Shown: positions 15,707-25,054, numbered from the stretch's first letter. The stretch is 64,000 bases of DNA from Sporofaciens musculi (GCF_009830285.1 NZ_WUQX01000001.1:2666501-2730500), one strand, 5' to 3'. Notes: generated by a model not told the origin, from the sequence alone. Made by a program: numbers and translations.

Positions 15707-16264
15707 TCAGTCCACCATTCCAAGCCTGGGATAATACTGGAACACCGCCTTAGCCAAAATATGGTCCTTCTCCACAAATTGATTCTCCCAATATCGGGAA
15801 TCATGGGAATGATTCCGGTTATCTCCCATCACAAAATAAGAATCCTCTGGAACCTTATATGGACCAAAGCTTCCCTTTGGCGCCTCCTTCAAATAAACCT
15901 CCTCAAGAGGCGTATCAGAGCCGTCAATATAGACTCGTCCATCCACAATCTGAATCGTCTCTCCCGACAGACCAATTACCCTCTTTATGAACACCTGGGA
16001 CTCATCGTCTGGAAACCGGAATATAATAATATCCTCCCGCTTCGGCTCCTGAAACAGATACGCCAGACGCGCACCGATAATCCGGTCCCCAGGAAGAATG
16101 GTATCCTCCATAGATCCGGAGGGAATGGTGGCGTTCACAATTAAAACCTTACTGCAGAACAAGGCGAGAAGAACCGGTATCACAATCAAATCAAAACATT
16201 CTTTGACTATTCTTTTTACTTTATTATTCTTAATATCCAAATTTTCCGTCGATTGATTCATCAT
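15707..16264 (-). CDS. lepB: signal peptidase I
   Basis: Type I signal peptidase removes signal peptides at the outer face of the membrane. One N-terminal membrane segment (LIVIPVLLALFCSKVLIV) is followed by the catalytic serine box TIPSGSMEDTILPGDRI, the lysine box VFIKRVIGLSGE, and GDNRNHSHDSRYW. I prefer the ATG-ATG pair at 16264/16261, preceded by GGTGGAG, over an upstream GTG. The start lies inside the 3' end of the dCMP deaminase gene, so the two are coupled. Confidence 0.93.
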   Translation of the reverse strand: MMNQSTENLDIKNNKVKRIVKECFDLIVIPVLLALFCSKVLIVNATIPSGSMEDTILPGDRIIGARLAYLFQEPKREDIIIFRFPDDESQVFIKRVIGLSGETIQIVDGRVYIDGSDTPLEEVYLKEAPKGSFGPYKVPEDSYFVMGDNRNHSHDSRYWENQFVEKDHILAKAVFQYYPRLGMVD

Positions 16265-16718
16265 TCTCCACCCAATCACTCACCAGAATCATTCGGTATG
16301 TCTCCTTCGTATCACGGATATATACCTTCTTAATCCCTGCGTTTATAATCAGCCGTTTGCACATAGAACAGCTATTCGCATTCTCGATATACTCTCCTGT
16401 ATCCACCTCAATTCCAATCAAATACATAGAACTGCCAAGCATCTTGTCCCTGGACGCGCTGATGATGGCATTGGCCTCGGCATGGACACTCCGGCAAAGC
16501 TCATAGCGCTCTCCCCTGGGAACCCCCATCTTCTTGCGGATACACTCTCCGATATCTGTACAGTTCTTCCGCCCCCGCGGAGCCCCCACATATCCTGTAG
16601 AAATAACCTCGTCATTTTTTACAATCACCGCGCCATAATGCCTCCTAAGACACGTACATCTCTGCGACACCATCTCCGCAAGATCCAGGTAATAATTTGT
16701 CTTATCTCTGCGTTCCAT
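16230..16718 (-). CDS. deoxycytidylate (dCMP) deaminase / ComEB-type
   Basis: This zinc-dependent dCMP deaminase (162 aa) converts dCMP to dUMP for thymidylate synthesis. The zinc site is the His and Glu of SVHAEANAI and the two Cys of SCSMCKRLI. KNCTDIGEC matches the substrate-binding region of the family. Its C-terminal end overlaps the lepB start. It belongs to the ComEB group by length and motifs, but nothing nearby suggests competence. Confidence 0.92.
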   Translation of the reverse strand: MERRDKTNYYLDLAEMVSQRCTCLRRHYGAVIVKNDEVISTGYVGAPRGRKNCTDIGECIRKKMGVPRGERYELCRSVHAEANAIISASRDKMLGSSMYLIGIEVDTGEYIENANSCSMCKRLIINAGIKKVYIRDTKETYRMILVSDWVENDESIDGKFGY

Positions 16719-16779
16719 TTAATCCTCCTGCTTCTAAATGGTTTCTTTTTCTATATTATCCTCTATCTTTAGAAAAATA

Positions 16780-17446
16780 TCAACTTGTTTCTGCCTCAAC
16801 CTCCACAATTTTACAATATCTCCTCAAAGGATACTCACCGTCATGAGCCCCTCCTGCCGCCAGAGAAGACATGCCGCCAGAGCTAGTAATCCGGAGGACT
16901 CCGGCTTTTAGAAGCTGTTTTTCCAGATAAATGCGGTCCAAAACATTGTCGTCTGCTAACGTGACGCTTACCCCTTTCCCACGAAGTAGTTCTCTTTTGG
17001 AAGTCACATTTTCCAGCTCGTCATTATAAAGAACAATCCCCACTTTTCCCCCTAATTTCTAAAGAAAGTTCGGGATATTTTAGACTTTCTTCCTCCAGCA
17101 AAGCGAGAAAACGCTTCCCTAACGCTCTCACCACAGCCATATCCTCTGTATCCACAAAAATCCCCTGGCATGAGCTGCATAGAAGCTGATTCGTTTCACA
17201 AATATGCCCTGCCAGTTTCCGCAATTCTTCCTCATTAGCATTGTGTACCGCATATGCAAAGCTCAGTTTATGCCCCCAGCTTATGATTCGGGTTCCTGGG
17301 TCAGCCATTTCCCTTACTGCCCTAATCGCCTCATCCCCTCCCCAAACCACAATGGCATACGCCAGCTTCCCAAGACTTTGCATCAGTTTTCTATTCGTTC
17401 CATGCCTTCTTCCCAGGGCGAGTATCATCCCAAGTCCCGACCACAA
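16780..17446 (-). pseudogene. acyl-CoA reductase (LuxC-like) remnant, frameshifted
   Basis: Two overlapping frames together give a LuxC-like C-terminal half. The first (from 17446) reads RHGTNRKLMQSLGKLAYAIVVWGGDEAI and ISWGHKLSFAYAV and ends near 17024. The second (from 17043) continues KGVSVTLADDN and ends GAHDGEYPLRRYCKIVEVE, the usual LuxC tail. Removing one base near 17043-17050, in a run of G and A, would join them as GKVGIVLYNDELEN. The N-terminal half of LuxC is absent, and the sequence joins a LuxE-like fragment at about 17455. LuxC enzymes reduce acyl groups to aldehydes. This copy cannot make a full enzyme. Confidence 0.72.
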
Positions 17447-17594
17447 GCTTTGTAAATCCCTTCATCATTAACAGCCTGCGGTATTCCTGGCAATACTCAA
17501 ATTGAAACACCGCATTATTAATTAATTTTCCCATAAAGAGGGCGTCTGAGCCTTGAATATCATAGGGATCCCTTTTCCAAAATAAACTATCCAT
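17391..17594 (-). pseudogene. LuxE-like acyl-protein synthetase N-terminal fragment
   Basis: The first 47 or so residues (MDSLFWKRDPYD, then FQFEYCQEYRRLLMMKGF) resemble the N-terminus of LuxE-type acyl-protein synthetases, which activate fatty acids for LuxC. After that the frame runs out of register into the LuxC-like remnant and stops at 17391. This looks like a deletion joining the start of luxE to the middle of luxC. The ATG follows the stop of the GNAT gene directly. Confidence 0.6.
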
Positions 17595-18176
17595 CTAATC
17601 CTCTGCTCTTAAAAAATATCCCATATTTATACGGACTTCCTTCCGTTCTTTGTCATTATTAGAGTAGCAGCAACTATCAAATCCAATCAGCTTAAAGCCT
17701 TCCTTCTCATAGAATTGAATCGCCGCCGTGTTACAGGACTGGGTTTCCAAAATAACCGCCCTGCGCTTTTCACGAACCGCCTGGGCCTTTGCAACCTCCA
17801 TAAGACGATGTCCAATCCCCTGCCTTCTCAAGTTTTCATGAACCCATAATTCCGTTACCATCAATCGGTTACTCCACTCCTCCGGACAGGTTTCGATACA
17901 GGCAAGCATTTTTACCTTGCCCTCCTTCTCCTCGACAATCCCCCAGGCACAAGCCTTCTCCCAATGGGGCTGATACAGCTTATCCGGAAAATCGTATTCC
18001 TCCGGATAATGGGATACCGGTGCGTCAAAACGCCGTCTTGGCATATTGACATGGAAGCCGCTGGCATCCCTTTCTATCTGTACATCATAATATTCCTCTG
18101 TTGTATACCTCATTGGTATCACGGTTCCTTCCCATTCTTCTTTGGGAAGGGGAAGGATTTTTAAATTTTCCTCCAT
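17595..18176 (-). CDS. GNAT-family N-acetyltransferase
   Basis: The acetyl-CoA-binding motif A of this 193-aa GNAT is LRRQGIGHRLMEVAK, preceded by VTELWVHENL and followed by ILETQSCNTAAIQFYEKEGFKLIGFD. The overall layout (a long N-terminal part, then YYDVQIERDASGFHV) recalls the streptothricin/aminoglycoside-like GNAT group, but the substrate cannot be read from sequence. It was once the first gene of the luxE/luxC-like locus, being directly adjacent to its remnant. Confidence 0.88.
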   Translation of the reverse strand: MEENLKILPLPKEEWEGTVIPMRYTTEEYYDVQIERDASGFHVNMPRRRFDAPVSHYPEEYDFPDKLYQPHWEKACAWGIVEEKEGKVKMLACIETCPEEWSNRLMVTELWVHENLRRQGIGHRLMEVAKAQAVREKRRAVILETQSCNTAAIQFYEKEGFKLIGFDSCCYSNNDKERKEVRINMGYFLRAED

Positions 18177-18248
18177 ATCTAAGAGAACCTCCTTTCATTC
18201 TTTCATAAATACACTTTTCTATGCTTCCATCATTAACAAAAATTGAAA

Positions 18249-19034
18249 TCAGACATTTATTTGAAAAACTCTTATTGTATTTTTCTTAGCGTTTTCAATC
18301 AAGACATTTTCTTCCACTTTCATATATTTCGCCAAATCTCTTACCACATATTTGATATTCTGCGGCACATTCCTTCTGTTCAATCCTGGAATATTTTTAG
18401 GAGTCAGATATGGTGCATCCGTTTCGACTAAAACACGATCTAATGGAATAATATGTACTGCATCTCGTAGCTCTTTCGCACGACGATCATCACAAATCCA
18501 TCCCGTGATACCAATAGAAAATCCCATCGAAAGATATCTGTCTAATGTTGCTTTATTACCAGTAAAACAATGAATCACAGATTTCTTACAAATATCTAAA
18601 TGATTTTTAAATCTCTTTATAAAATCATCTGTTGCACTACGCTCATGAAGAAACAATGGTTTGTTTAGCTTTTCTGCAAGAACAATCTGCTTTTCAAGAC
18701 ATCTTATTTGGTTCTCTTTAGTAGAAAACATTCTATCATAATCCAAGCCACATTCCCCTACGGCTACCAGTTTATCATTTTGTGTCAAAATCTGTTCTAT
18801 AAACTGAAAATCTGCCTGCTTTGCTCGATCTGCGTTATGAGGATGTATTCCCGCTGTTCCATAAGCATCGTGTGTTTTTACAAACTCATTGATTTTCTTA
18901 TCTTCTTTTATATCTGTTCCAGTCAAAATACAACATATCTCATTTTCTTTTGCCTCCTTAATTATTTTTTCTGGTTCAGAAAATTGCTTACAAAATAGAT
19001 TCAAACCAATATCATAATATTTTGCAAATTCCAT
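18249..19034 (-). CDS. TatD-family metal-dependent deoxyribonuclease
   Basis: TatD enzymes are TIM-barrel 3'-5' DNases. In this 261-aa member the metal ligands appear in order: YYDIGLNLF at the N-terminus as in E. coli TatD, Glu in AVGECGLDYDR, His in KPLFLHER, His in SVIHCFTGN, and Asp in VETDAPYLTP. The gene stands alone, with no Qat-type defence genes next to it. Its codon usage and AT content are closer to the accessory region than to the flanking core genes. Confidence 0.9.
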   Translation of the reverse strand: MEFAKYYDIGLNLFCKQFSEPEKIIKEAKENEICCILTGTDIKEDKKINEFVKTHDAYGTAGIHPHNADRAKQADFQFIEQILTQNDKLVAVGECGLDYDRMFSTKENQIRCLEKQIVLAEKLNKPLFLHERSATDDFIKRFKNHLDICKKSVIHCFTGNKATLDRYLSMGFSIGITGWICDDRRAKELRDAVHIIPLDRVLVETDAPYLTPKNIPGLNRRNVPQNIKYVVRDLAKYMKVEENVLIENAKKNTIRVFQINV

Positions 19035-19263
19035 ACTAATTCCTCCAATAAAATCAAATATTCAACTGATTAGTCAATATTAATATCTATAGAATTTTCC
19101 AGCTTCAGAATACTCATTAGTTTGATTTCTGTCCACTTTTATCCTCCCATATTATACCATACATTTTTCTGATAAACTACAATTTTCCAGCGCTTCATAG
19201 CCCTCCCATAAATATCCCCTTACACTTAACGCAAAAAATCCATAATTTTTTCAATATAAAAAT

Positions 19264-19299
19264 AGAGGCATGTTCTTCCTTTCTAGGAATCATACCTCT
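19264..19299 (-). terminator. rho-independent terminator for the GNAT gene at 19317
   Basis: On the minus strand AGAGGTATG pairs with CATGCCTCT around an inner TTCCT/AGGAA stem, and ATTTTTAT follows. It lies 18 bases downstream of the GNAT stop. Confidence 0.75.
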
Positions 19300-19316
19300 C
19301 AAGCTAATAAATATTC

Positions 19317-19802
19317 TTAACAAAGTGAAATCCAATAGTATTCACAACGTTTTTCTTCTCCATGACACTGTATTGACCTTACCTTTTCCAAAACTCCTCC
19401 ACATTTTATAATCGTCTTCTTAGATGCAGCATTTTCTGTATCACAAGTCAACAAAATCGCAGGTATCCCCAAGCCTCTTGCCTTTTCAATCACTTGACTA
19501 AGCATCTCTGTTGCATATCCTTTCTTACGTTCTTCTGGGACAACGCTAAACCCCACATGCCCACCTAATACTTTTAGGTCTTCGTTTAATGTGTGGCGAA
19601 GCTCAATACATCCTATTATTTTTTCATCCGTTCTTCTCATTGCCATATATAATGTCGTTTGCACACCCAGAATATCATTTTCTGGCATTGCACACTCTTT
19701 TACCTTCTGAACCCACTCGTCATAATGCTCGAAATGATGGAGTCCACGGCTTCCATTGATTGTACTCTCTCCTGCTTCTATAAATGATTTACGAAAAAAC
19801 AT
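19317..19802 (-). CDS. GNAT-family N-acetyltransferase, probably N-terminally truncated
   Basis: The protein (161 aa) contains a GNAT core: GGHVGFSVVPEERKKGYATEMLSQVIEKARGLG is motif A, followed by ILLTCDTENAASKKTIIKCGG. Homologues I know begin 10-20 residues earlier, before the FRKSFIEAGE segment. The present start runs straight into that segment. Upstream DNA holds the tail of an unrelated nuclease remnant, so a deletion has probably removed the native start. Confidence 0.75.
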   Translation of the reverse strand: MFFRKSFIEAGESTINGSRGLHHFEHYDEWVQKVKECAMPENDILGVQTTLYMAMRRTDEKIIGCIELRHTLNEDLKVLGGHVGFSVVPEERKKGYATEMLSQVIEKARGLGIPAILLTCDTENAASKKTIIKCGGVLEKVRSIQCHGEEKRCEYYWISLC

Positions 19803-19996
19803 GTTTTTTTCTTCTGATTCTTTTCAGCACTGATTAACTTTATATTACTCATTGGCATTTTTCTACAACACTTTCTCTTTCCTTCTTGTCTTCCCTTTTC
19901 AATCCCTTTTTCTTCCACGCCCTTACTCAAATTACACATAATCGACACCTCACTCTCCAATGTCTGAGTCATTCTAATATGAAAATCTTCCTCCAA
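19778..19996 (-). pseudogene. remnant of an Rpn/PD-(D/E)XK transposase-like protein tail
   Basis: The reading frame contains TLESEVSIMCNLSKGVEEKGIEKGRQEGKRK. This resembles the charged C-terminal tail of the Rpn family of recombination-promoting nucleases, which often end in ...CNLSKGVEEKG... repeats. The nuclease domain itself is missing and the C-terminus is unrelated. It overlaps the start of the truncated GNAT gene. Confidence 0.5.
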
Positions 19997-20077
19997 TATC
20001 TGACACTTATCCTGTAAACCTGTCTCCGTGGATAGAATTCCCTAAAAGTTTTCCTAGAAACACTGACACTTTCGTCC

Positions 20078-20557
20078 TTACTTATGATAAGGCTCCCCAT
20101 TTATAATCCGAAACCCTCTATAAATCTGCTCTAATAAAATCACCCGCATCAACTGATGTGGAAATGTCATCCTCGAAAAGCTCAGCGCATAATCCGACCT
20201 CTCAAGCACCTCTTTCCCTAGACCAATAGACCCTCCAATAATAAACACAATATGGCTCTTACCCTGTACGCCAAGCCTCTCAAGCTTATCCGCCAATTCC
20301 TCTGACGTAATCTGTTTTCCCTGAATCTCAAGAGTAACCACATACGCCTCATCCTTCACCTGTCTTAAGATTCGTTCCCCTTCCTTTGACCGGATAGCAG
20401 CCTCCTCCACTTCACTGGCGCTCTCCTTCGTCTTTTCATCCGCCACCTCGATTATCTCTAACTTACAATACTTCCCCAGACGCTTTGCATATTCCGCAAC
20501 AGCATCTCGCAGATATTTCTCTTTAATCTTTCCAACCGTCACCAATGTAATCCGCAT
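20078..20557 (-). CDS. rlmH: 23S rRNA (pseudouridine1915-N3)-methyltransferase RlmH
   Basis: This 159-aa SPOUT methyltransferase modifies helix 69 of 23S rRNA. The knot region [53 protein letters not shown] is nearly invariant in the family. I chose ATG 20557 ([16 protein letters not shown]) because it matches the family start; an upstream in-frame ATG would add 14 unsupported residues. Confidence 0.96.
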   Translation of the reverse strand: MRITLVTVGKIKEKYLRDAVAEYAKRLGKYCKLEIIEVADEKTKESASEVEEAAIRSKEGERILRQVKDEAYVVTLEIQGKQITSEELADKLERLGVQGKSHIVFIIGGSIGLGKEVLERSDYALSFSRMTFPHQLMRVILLEQIYRGFRIINGEPYHK

Positions 20558-20634
20558 TCTGGTAATTCCTTCCACTTCATACCGATTTTCACACCACATA
20601 CCGCATATGCCACAGATTCCCGTGATACATATAC

Positions 20635-21411
20635 CTATCCCAACGCCACATCCAATATCATCATAAGCACAAACCCTGCCGCAAACCCAATCGTCCCGAT
20701 GTTGCTATGCTCTCCTTCTGCCGACTCCGGCACCAACTCCTCCACAACCACATAGATCATGGCGCCCGCCGCAAATGCAAGCAGATACGGCAGAACCGGT
20801 GTAATATACGCTGCAAGCAGCACCGTAATCCCTCCTGCAATCGGCTCTACGATTCCGGACATAGACCCGTACAAAAATGCCTTCCACCGCCCCTGTCCTT
20901 CACTCCTGACAGGCAGAGACACGATAAACCCTTCTGGAAGATTCTGCACAGCAATTCCGATTGCCAGCGCAAACGCCCCTGCAACCGTCACATCTGCATT
21001 GCCTGTCATCAGCCCTGCAAACACGGCGCCGCTTGAGATACCCTCCGGTATATTATGAATCGTAACCGCCAATACAAGCATGGTTGATTTATTCAGCACA
21101 CACCTTGGCCCCTCAACCTGGTCTGAACCCACATGCATATGAGGGATGGCCCGATCCAAAAGCAGGAGGAAGCCGATTCCCAAAACAAATCCCACAGCCG
21201 CAGGCACAAACGCAAACTTGCCCATATTTTCCGACATATCCATAGCCGGAATCAAAAGTGACCACACAGAGGCCGCAACCATGACGCCCGCCGCAAATCC
21301 CAGAAGCGCCTTCTGGATTAAAGGCTTCAGCTCATTTCTCATAAACAGCACACATGCCGCGCCTAACGTTGTACCCATAAAAGGAATCATAAGTCCCCAG
21401 AAAATCATCAT
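20635..21411 (-). CDS. ZIP-family divalent metal transporter
   Basis: A membrane protein with about eight hydrophobic segments and the two metal-binding helices of ZIP transporters: [15 protein letters not shown] in TM4 and [15 protein letters not shown] in TM5. Zinc, iron or manganese uptake is the known family role. The start at 21411 ([11 protein letters not shown]) follows AAAGGAGAATTTAT; a longer upstream frame has no ribosome binding site. The gene is about 80 bases upstream of rlmH on the same strand. Confidence 0.92.
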   Translation of the reverse strand: MMIFWGLMIPFMGTTLGAACVLFMRNELKPLIQKALLGFAAGVMVAASVWSLLIPAMDMSENMGKFAFVPAAVGFVLGIGFLLLLDRAIPHMHVGSDQVEGPRCVLNKSTMLVLAVTIHNIPEGISSGAVFAGLMTGNADVTVAGAFALAIGIAVQNLPEGFIVSLPVRSEGQGRWKAFLYGSMSGIVEPIAGGITVLLAAYITPVLPYLLAFAAGAMIYVVVEELVPESAEGEHSNIGTIGFAAGFVLMMILDVALG

Positions 21412-21511
21412 ATAAATTCTCCTTTTGATAGCATCCATTTTCTTAAACTCAATTAGTATAACATAAATTCCGGTTGCATCATAGGCTCTGCTGATTTTCC
21501 CCAAATATTTC

Positions 21512-21540
21512 TTGACATTTAAACAAAATTATGATAATTT
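21512..21540 (+). promoter_or_regulatory. promoter for the GNAT gene at 21578
   Basis: TTGACA (21512-21517), a 17-bp spacer and TAATTT (21535-21540) lie 38 bases before the chosen start. Confidence 0.55.
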
Positions 21541-21577
21541 ATTCAAAATTTTAGGAGAACATGGAGATATAAAACTG

Positions 21578-22057
21578 ATGAACTTGACAAATGAAGTAGA
21601 ATTATTAAGAGTAACGATTGACGATGTACCAAAACTACACGCCATGCAGATAAAATCATTCAAAGAATTATTAGAGAAATATCAGGATTTTGACACAAAT
21701 CCTGGAAATGAAGGTGTGGAAAAAATAGAAACGCGCTTAAAACAAGATTTTACATTTTACTATTTTATCTGTATCGGCGGGCAGAAAGCCGGCGCGGTTC
21801 GTGTTGTTGACCCAAAAGAAGCTAAAACGAATAAGAGAATCTCCCCTATCTTCATATTACCAGAATTTCAAGGCCAGGGCATTGCACAAAAGGCAATCCT
21901 GTTATGCGAACAAATACATGGGAGTAACAACTGGGAACTGGACACGATTCTGCAAGAACCGAAAAACTGTCATCTGTATGAAAAGCTAGGATATCAAAAG
22001 ACAGGCAAAACAAAAGCTATTAACGATAAACTCACGTTGGTATTTTATGAAAAATAG
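21578..22057 (+). CDS. GNAT-family N-acetyltransferase
   Basis: The protein has a GNAT core with motif A ISPIFILPEFQGQGIAQKAILLCEQ and a C-terminal CHLYEKLGYQKTGKTKAINDKLTLVFYEK. ATG 21578 (MNLTNEVELLRV) is preferred because GGAG lies 11 bases upstream and the promoter TTGACA occupies the longer frame's putative start. It is one of the few + strand genes here and stands alone between two minus-strand operons. Confidence 0.88.
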   Translation: MNLTNEVELLRVTIDDVPKLHAMQIKSFKELLEKYQDFDTNPGNEGVEKIETRLKQDFTFYYFICIGGQKAGAVRVVDPKEAKTNKRISPIFILPEFQGQGIAQKAILLCEQIHGSNNWELDTILQEPKNCHLYEKLGYQKTGKTKAINDKLTLVFYEK

Positions 22058-22092
22058 GCTTATTACTAAAAGTATGGGCTGTGCTTAAAATC

Positions 22093-22121
22093 AGGGACGC
22101 GGCAAAATCTGCCGCGTCCCT
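22093..22121. terminator. 12-bp hairpin terminator between convergent genes
   Basis: AGGGACGCGGCA, loop AAATC, and the exact reverse complement lie between the + strand GNAT gene and the minus-strand oxidoreductase genes. On the minus strand GATTTTAAG follows; on the + strand the T-run is weak. It probably serves both directions. Confidence 0.75.
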
Positions 22122-22131
22122 TGCTCTTAAT

Positions 22132-23517
22132 CTATTTACTCAATAATTCATGAATTCCCTTGGCGCCGGCTTTTCCCGCACCCATGGCAAGGATAACCGT
22201 AGCTGCGCCTGTGACAGCGTCTCCGCCTGCAAATACAGCCGCCTTGGAGGTCTGTCCGTTTTCTTCCTCAGCAACGATACATTTTCTCCTGTTAGTCTCA
22301 AGCCCCTTGGTGGTAGACGCAATCAACGGGTTCGGAGAAGTTCCAAGAGACATGATCACAGTGTCAAGCTCAATCTCGTACTCAGAACCAGGAACCTCCA
22401 CCGGACGCCTTCTTCCAGATGCATCCGGCTCGCCAAGCTCCATCTTAATCACCTTCATACCCTTCACCCATCCGTTGTCATCCACAAGAATCTCCTTCGG
22501 ATTGGTCAGAAGGTCAAAGATAACGCCTTCCTCCTTGGCGTGATGAACCTCCTCAACTCGCGCCGGAAGCTCAGCCTCACTACGACGGTATACGATATGT
22601 ACCTCCGCGCCCAGACGCAGAGCCGTTCTTGCCGCATCCATAGCCACGTTACCGCCGCCCACAACTGCAACCTTCTTACCTGCCACAATCGGGGTATCAT
22701 AAGAATCGTCAAAGGCCTTCATCAGATTGCTTCTGGTCAGGTACTCATTGGCAGAGAACACGCCGTTGGCCGTCTCCCCTGGAATTCCCATAAACATTGG
22801 AAGCCCTGCGCCAGAGCCGATAAATACTGCCTCGAAATCTTCCTCCTCCATCAACTGGTCGATGGTGGTGGACTTTCCAATGACAACATTGGTCTCAAAC
22901 TTAACGCCTAACTCTTTTACCTTCTCAATCTCCTTCTTAACGACTTTATGCTTCGGAAGACGGAACTCAGGAATTCCATATACCAGCACGCCGCCAAGCT
23001 CATGAAGCGCCTCAAAAACGGTCACTTCATAACCTAACTTCGCAAGGTCGCCGGCACAGGTAAGACCAGACGGACCAGAGCCGATCACCGCAACCTTATG
23101 TCCGTTGGTTTTCTCAGCCTTCACAGGCTTAATGTCATTCTCCAACGCATAATCTGCAACAAATCTCTCCAGCTTTCCGATGGATACCGGATCACCCTTG
23201 ATTCCGCGGATACATTTACACTCGCACTGGGACTCCTGAGGACATACACGGCCGCAGATTGCCGGAAGCGCGGAAGACTCTCCAATCACCTTGTAAGCCT
23301 CCTCAATATTCCCCTCTTTTACCTGGGAAATAAATCCAGGGATATTGATGGATACCGGACATCCTTCAATACACTTGGCATTCTTACAGTTCAGACAGCG
23401 AGCTGCCTCCTCCATTGCTTCTTCTTTGTTATATCCGTAGCAAACCTCCTCGAAGTTCGTTGCTCTTTCCTTCGCATCCTGCTCTCTTACAGGAATTCTC
23501 TTTAATACATCAGCCAT
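22132..23517 (-). CDS. NADPH-dependent glutamate synthase small-subunit-like / NfnB
   Basis: This 461-aa flavoprotein has two N-terminal 4Fe-4S cysteine clusters (CLNCKNAKCIEGCP and CPQESQCECKC) and two dinucleotide-binding motifs (VIGSGPSGLTCAGDLA and VVGGGNVAMDAARTA). Paired with the FNR-like gene whose stop abuts its start, it fits NfnB of the electron-bifurcating NADH-dependent ferredoxin:NADP oxidoreductase. Such genes are often labelled gltA (glutamate synthase small subunit), but no large subunit is nearby, which favours Nfn. Confidence 0.88.
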   Translation of the reverse strand: MADVLKRIPVREQDAKERATNFEEVCYGYNKEEAMEEAARCLNCKNAKCIEGCPVSINIPGFISQVKEGNIEEAYKVIGESSALPAICGRVCPQESQCECKCIRGIKGDPVSIGKLERFVADYALENDIKPVKAEKTNGHKVAVIGSGPSGLTCAGDLAKLGYEVTVFEALHELGGVLVYGIPEFRLPKHKVVKKEIEKVKELGVKFETNVVIGKSTTIDQLMEEEDFEAVFIGSGAGLPMFMGIPGETANGVFSANEYLTRSNLMKAFDDSYDTPIVAGKKVAVVGGGNVAMDAARTALRLGAEVHIVYRRSEAELPARVEEVHHAKEEGVIFDLLTNPKEILVDDNGWVKGMKVIKMELGEPDASGRRRPVEVPGSEYEIELDTVIMSLGTSPNPLIASTTKGLETNRRKCIVAEEENGQTSKAAVFAGGDAVTGAATVILAMGAGKAGAKGIHELLSK

Positions 23518-24404
23518 TAGTTGTCACCTCCGCAATTACCGCATCCACCATGGTGGGTGTCACCTTCTTGTACCTTCAGAATCGCACGGCCTTCCTCAGT
23601 CCTGTACATCTGCTGCCTCTTCATCGCATTGTCAAAATCTACCAGATGTCCGTCGAACTCCGGTCCGTCTACACAGGCAAACTTCACCTCACCGCCGACG
23701 ATAACACGGCAGGCTCCGCACATACCCGTACCGTCCACCATAATTGGGTTCATGCTGACGATGGTAGGAATCTCAAGCTTCTTGGTTAAAAGACAGGTAA
23801 ACTTCATCATAATCATCGGTCCGATGGCAATGCAGACATCATACTTGTTGCCTTCTTCTACCAGCTTCTCAATCTTCGTCGTAACCATACCTGCATGGCC
23901 GTATGTACCGTCATCTGTACAAGGATAGTAATTTCCGGCAACTTCATTCATCTTTTTCTCCAGAATTAACATGTCCTTGGTCTTGGAGCCAACGATTACA
24001 TCAACCTCAACGCCATGCTCCTTGAGCCATTTAACCTGAGGATAAACCGGAGCTGCCCCCACACCGCCGGCAACAAAGAGCATCTTCTTGTTCTTCAAGG
24101 TCTCTAAATCTTCTTCCACAAAATCTGACGGACGCCCCAGAGGTCCGATAAAATCACGGAAATAATCTCCTGCTATCATCTTGGACATCTTCATGGTAGA
24201 AGCCCCAATCTCCTGGAACACAATCGTGATGGTTCCAGCTTCCCTGTCATAATCACAGATGGTAAGGGGAATCCTCTCACCCTTTTCATCCATCTTCACG
24301 ATTACAAACTGTCCAGGCTCACAATGCTTAGCCACGCGCGGCGCTTCTACATCCATAAGATAAATCTTATCAGCCAGCTTTTCGGCTTTTAATATCTTGT
24401 ACAT
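23517..24404 (-). CDS. sulfide/dihydroorotate dehydrogenase-like FAD/NAD-binding protein, NfnA
   Basis: The protein (295 aa) has a ferredoxin-NADP reductase-type FAD domain (GERIPLTICDYDREAGTITIVFQEIGAST), an NAD site (FVAGGVGAAPVYPQVKWLKEHG) and a C-terminal 2Fe-2S Cys set (VDGTGMCGACRVIVGGEVKFACVDGPEF). With the downstream gene it forms the NfnAB complex, which links NADPH, NADH and reduced ferredoxin in anaerobes. The two genes overlap by one base. The start ATG follows AGGAGG-like sequence. Confidence 0.88.
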   Translation of the reverse strand: MYKILKAEKLADKIYLMDVEAPRVAKHCEPGQFVIVKMDEKGERIPLTICDYDREAGTITIVFQEIGASTMKMSKMIAGDYFRDFIGPLGRPSDFVEEDLETLKNKKMLFVAGGVGAAPVYPQVKWLKEHGVEVDVIVGSKTKDMLILEKKMNEVAGNYYPCTDDGTYGHAGMVTTKIEKLVEEGNKYDVCIAIGPMIMMKFTCLLTKKLEIPTIVSMNPIMVDGTGMCGACRVIVGGEVKFACVDGPEFDGHLVDFDNAMKRQQMYRTEEGRAILKVQEGDTHHGGCGNCGGDN

Positions 24405-24476
24405 CCTACGTTCCTCCTAAAAATTTTATATGACTATCATAATCCATCTTCACACAAATATCAAGTGCCTGTCCTT

Positions 24477-24998
24477 CTATTTTATCATCATCCCCATGAT
24501 ATAGAGGTCATAATATTTTCCATATAAAAGGGTCTGGTTCCTTAGACACCCCTCCACGACAAACCCAAACTTCAGGTACAAAGAAACCGCCATGGTATTA
24601 TCTGTCCTTGTATCCAGCCGGATTCTTGTGGTCACTCCATTTCCTTTACACCAGTCAATCAGCATCTCAATTAAGCGGCTGCCGATGCCTTGCCCCTGAT
24701 ATTTTTTTGCCACAACTATTCCCAGCTCCCCCTCATGGCGGGACTTAATCTTATGGCTAGAGCTTATGGTCGCAATTCCCACAATCTCATCCCCGTCAAG
24801 AGCCAAAAGCATCGTATTATTTACATCCCCCTCTAATTTTTTGATATCCTCCTCCTGTTCTTCTGATATCATTTTTCTGCTGCTCTTTAAAGCCTTTATA
24901 TTCAGCATAACAATTTTAAATAACCAATTCAATGGAACTTCTGCTTTATGCAAAAAAACTGCCGGAAATGACTTCCCTCCATTCCCTGGGAAAGCCAT
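24477..24998 (-). CDS. GNAT-family N-acetyltransferase with an atypical N-terminus
   Basis: A GNAT core is clear: EGELGIVVAKKYQGQGIGSRLIEMLIDWCKGNG, then LDTRTDNTMAVSLYLKFGFVVEGCLRNQ. The first 35 residues (MAFPGNGGKSFPAVFLHKAEVPLN...) do not look like the usual beta1-alpha1 start of this subgroup. An upstream frame is open only briefly. A frameshift or a misplaced start is possible. Confidence 0.75.
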   Translation of the reverse strand: MAFPGNGGKSFPAVFLHKAEVPLNWLFKIVMLNIKALKSSRKMISEEQEEDIKKLEGDVNNTMLLALDGDEIVGIATISSSHKIKSRHEGELGIVVAKKYQGQGIGSRLIEMLIDWCKGNGVTTRIRLDTRTDNTMAVSLYLKFGFVVEGCLRNQTLLYGKYYDLYIMGMMIK

Positions 24999-25054
24999 AT
25001 CCTGCAGCTTTTACGCTTAATACAATAGCCTCATAAATTCTTTAGCGCACACAA

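Noticed and set aside
18249..19034. TatD as part of a Qat-type defence system
   Set aside because: No QatA, QatB or QatC-like genes flank it, and it reads as a stand-alone TatD.
22132..24404. Glutamate synthase operon
   Set aside because: The large glutamate synthase subunit is absent and the FNR-like partner with a 2Fe-2S site points to NfnAB instead.
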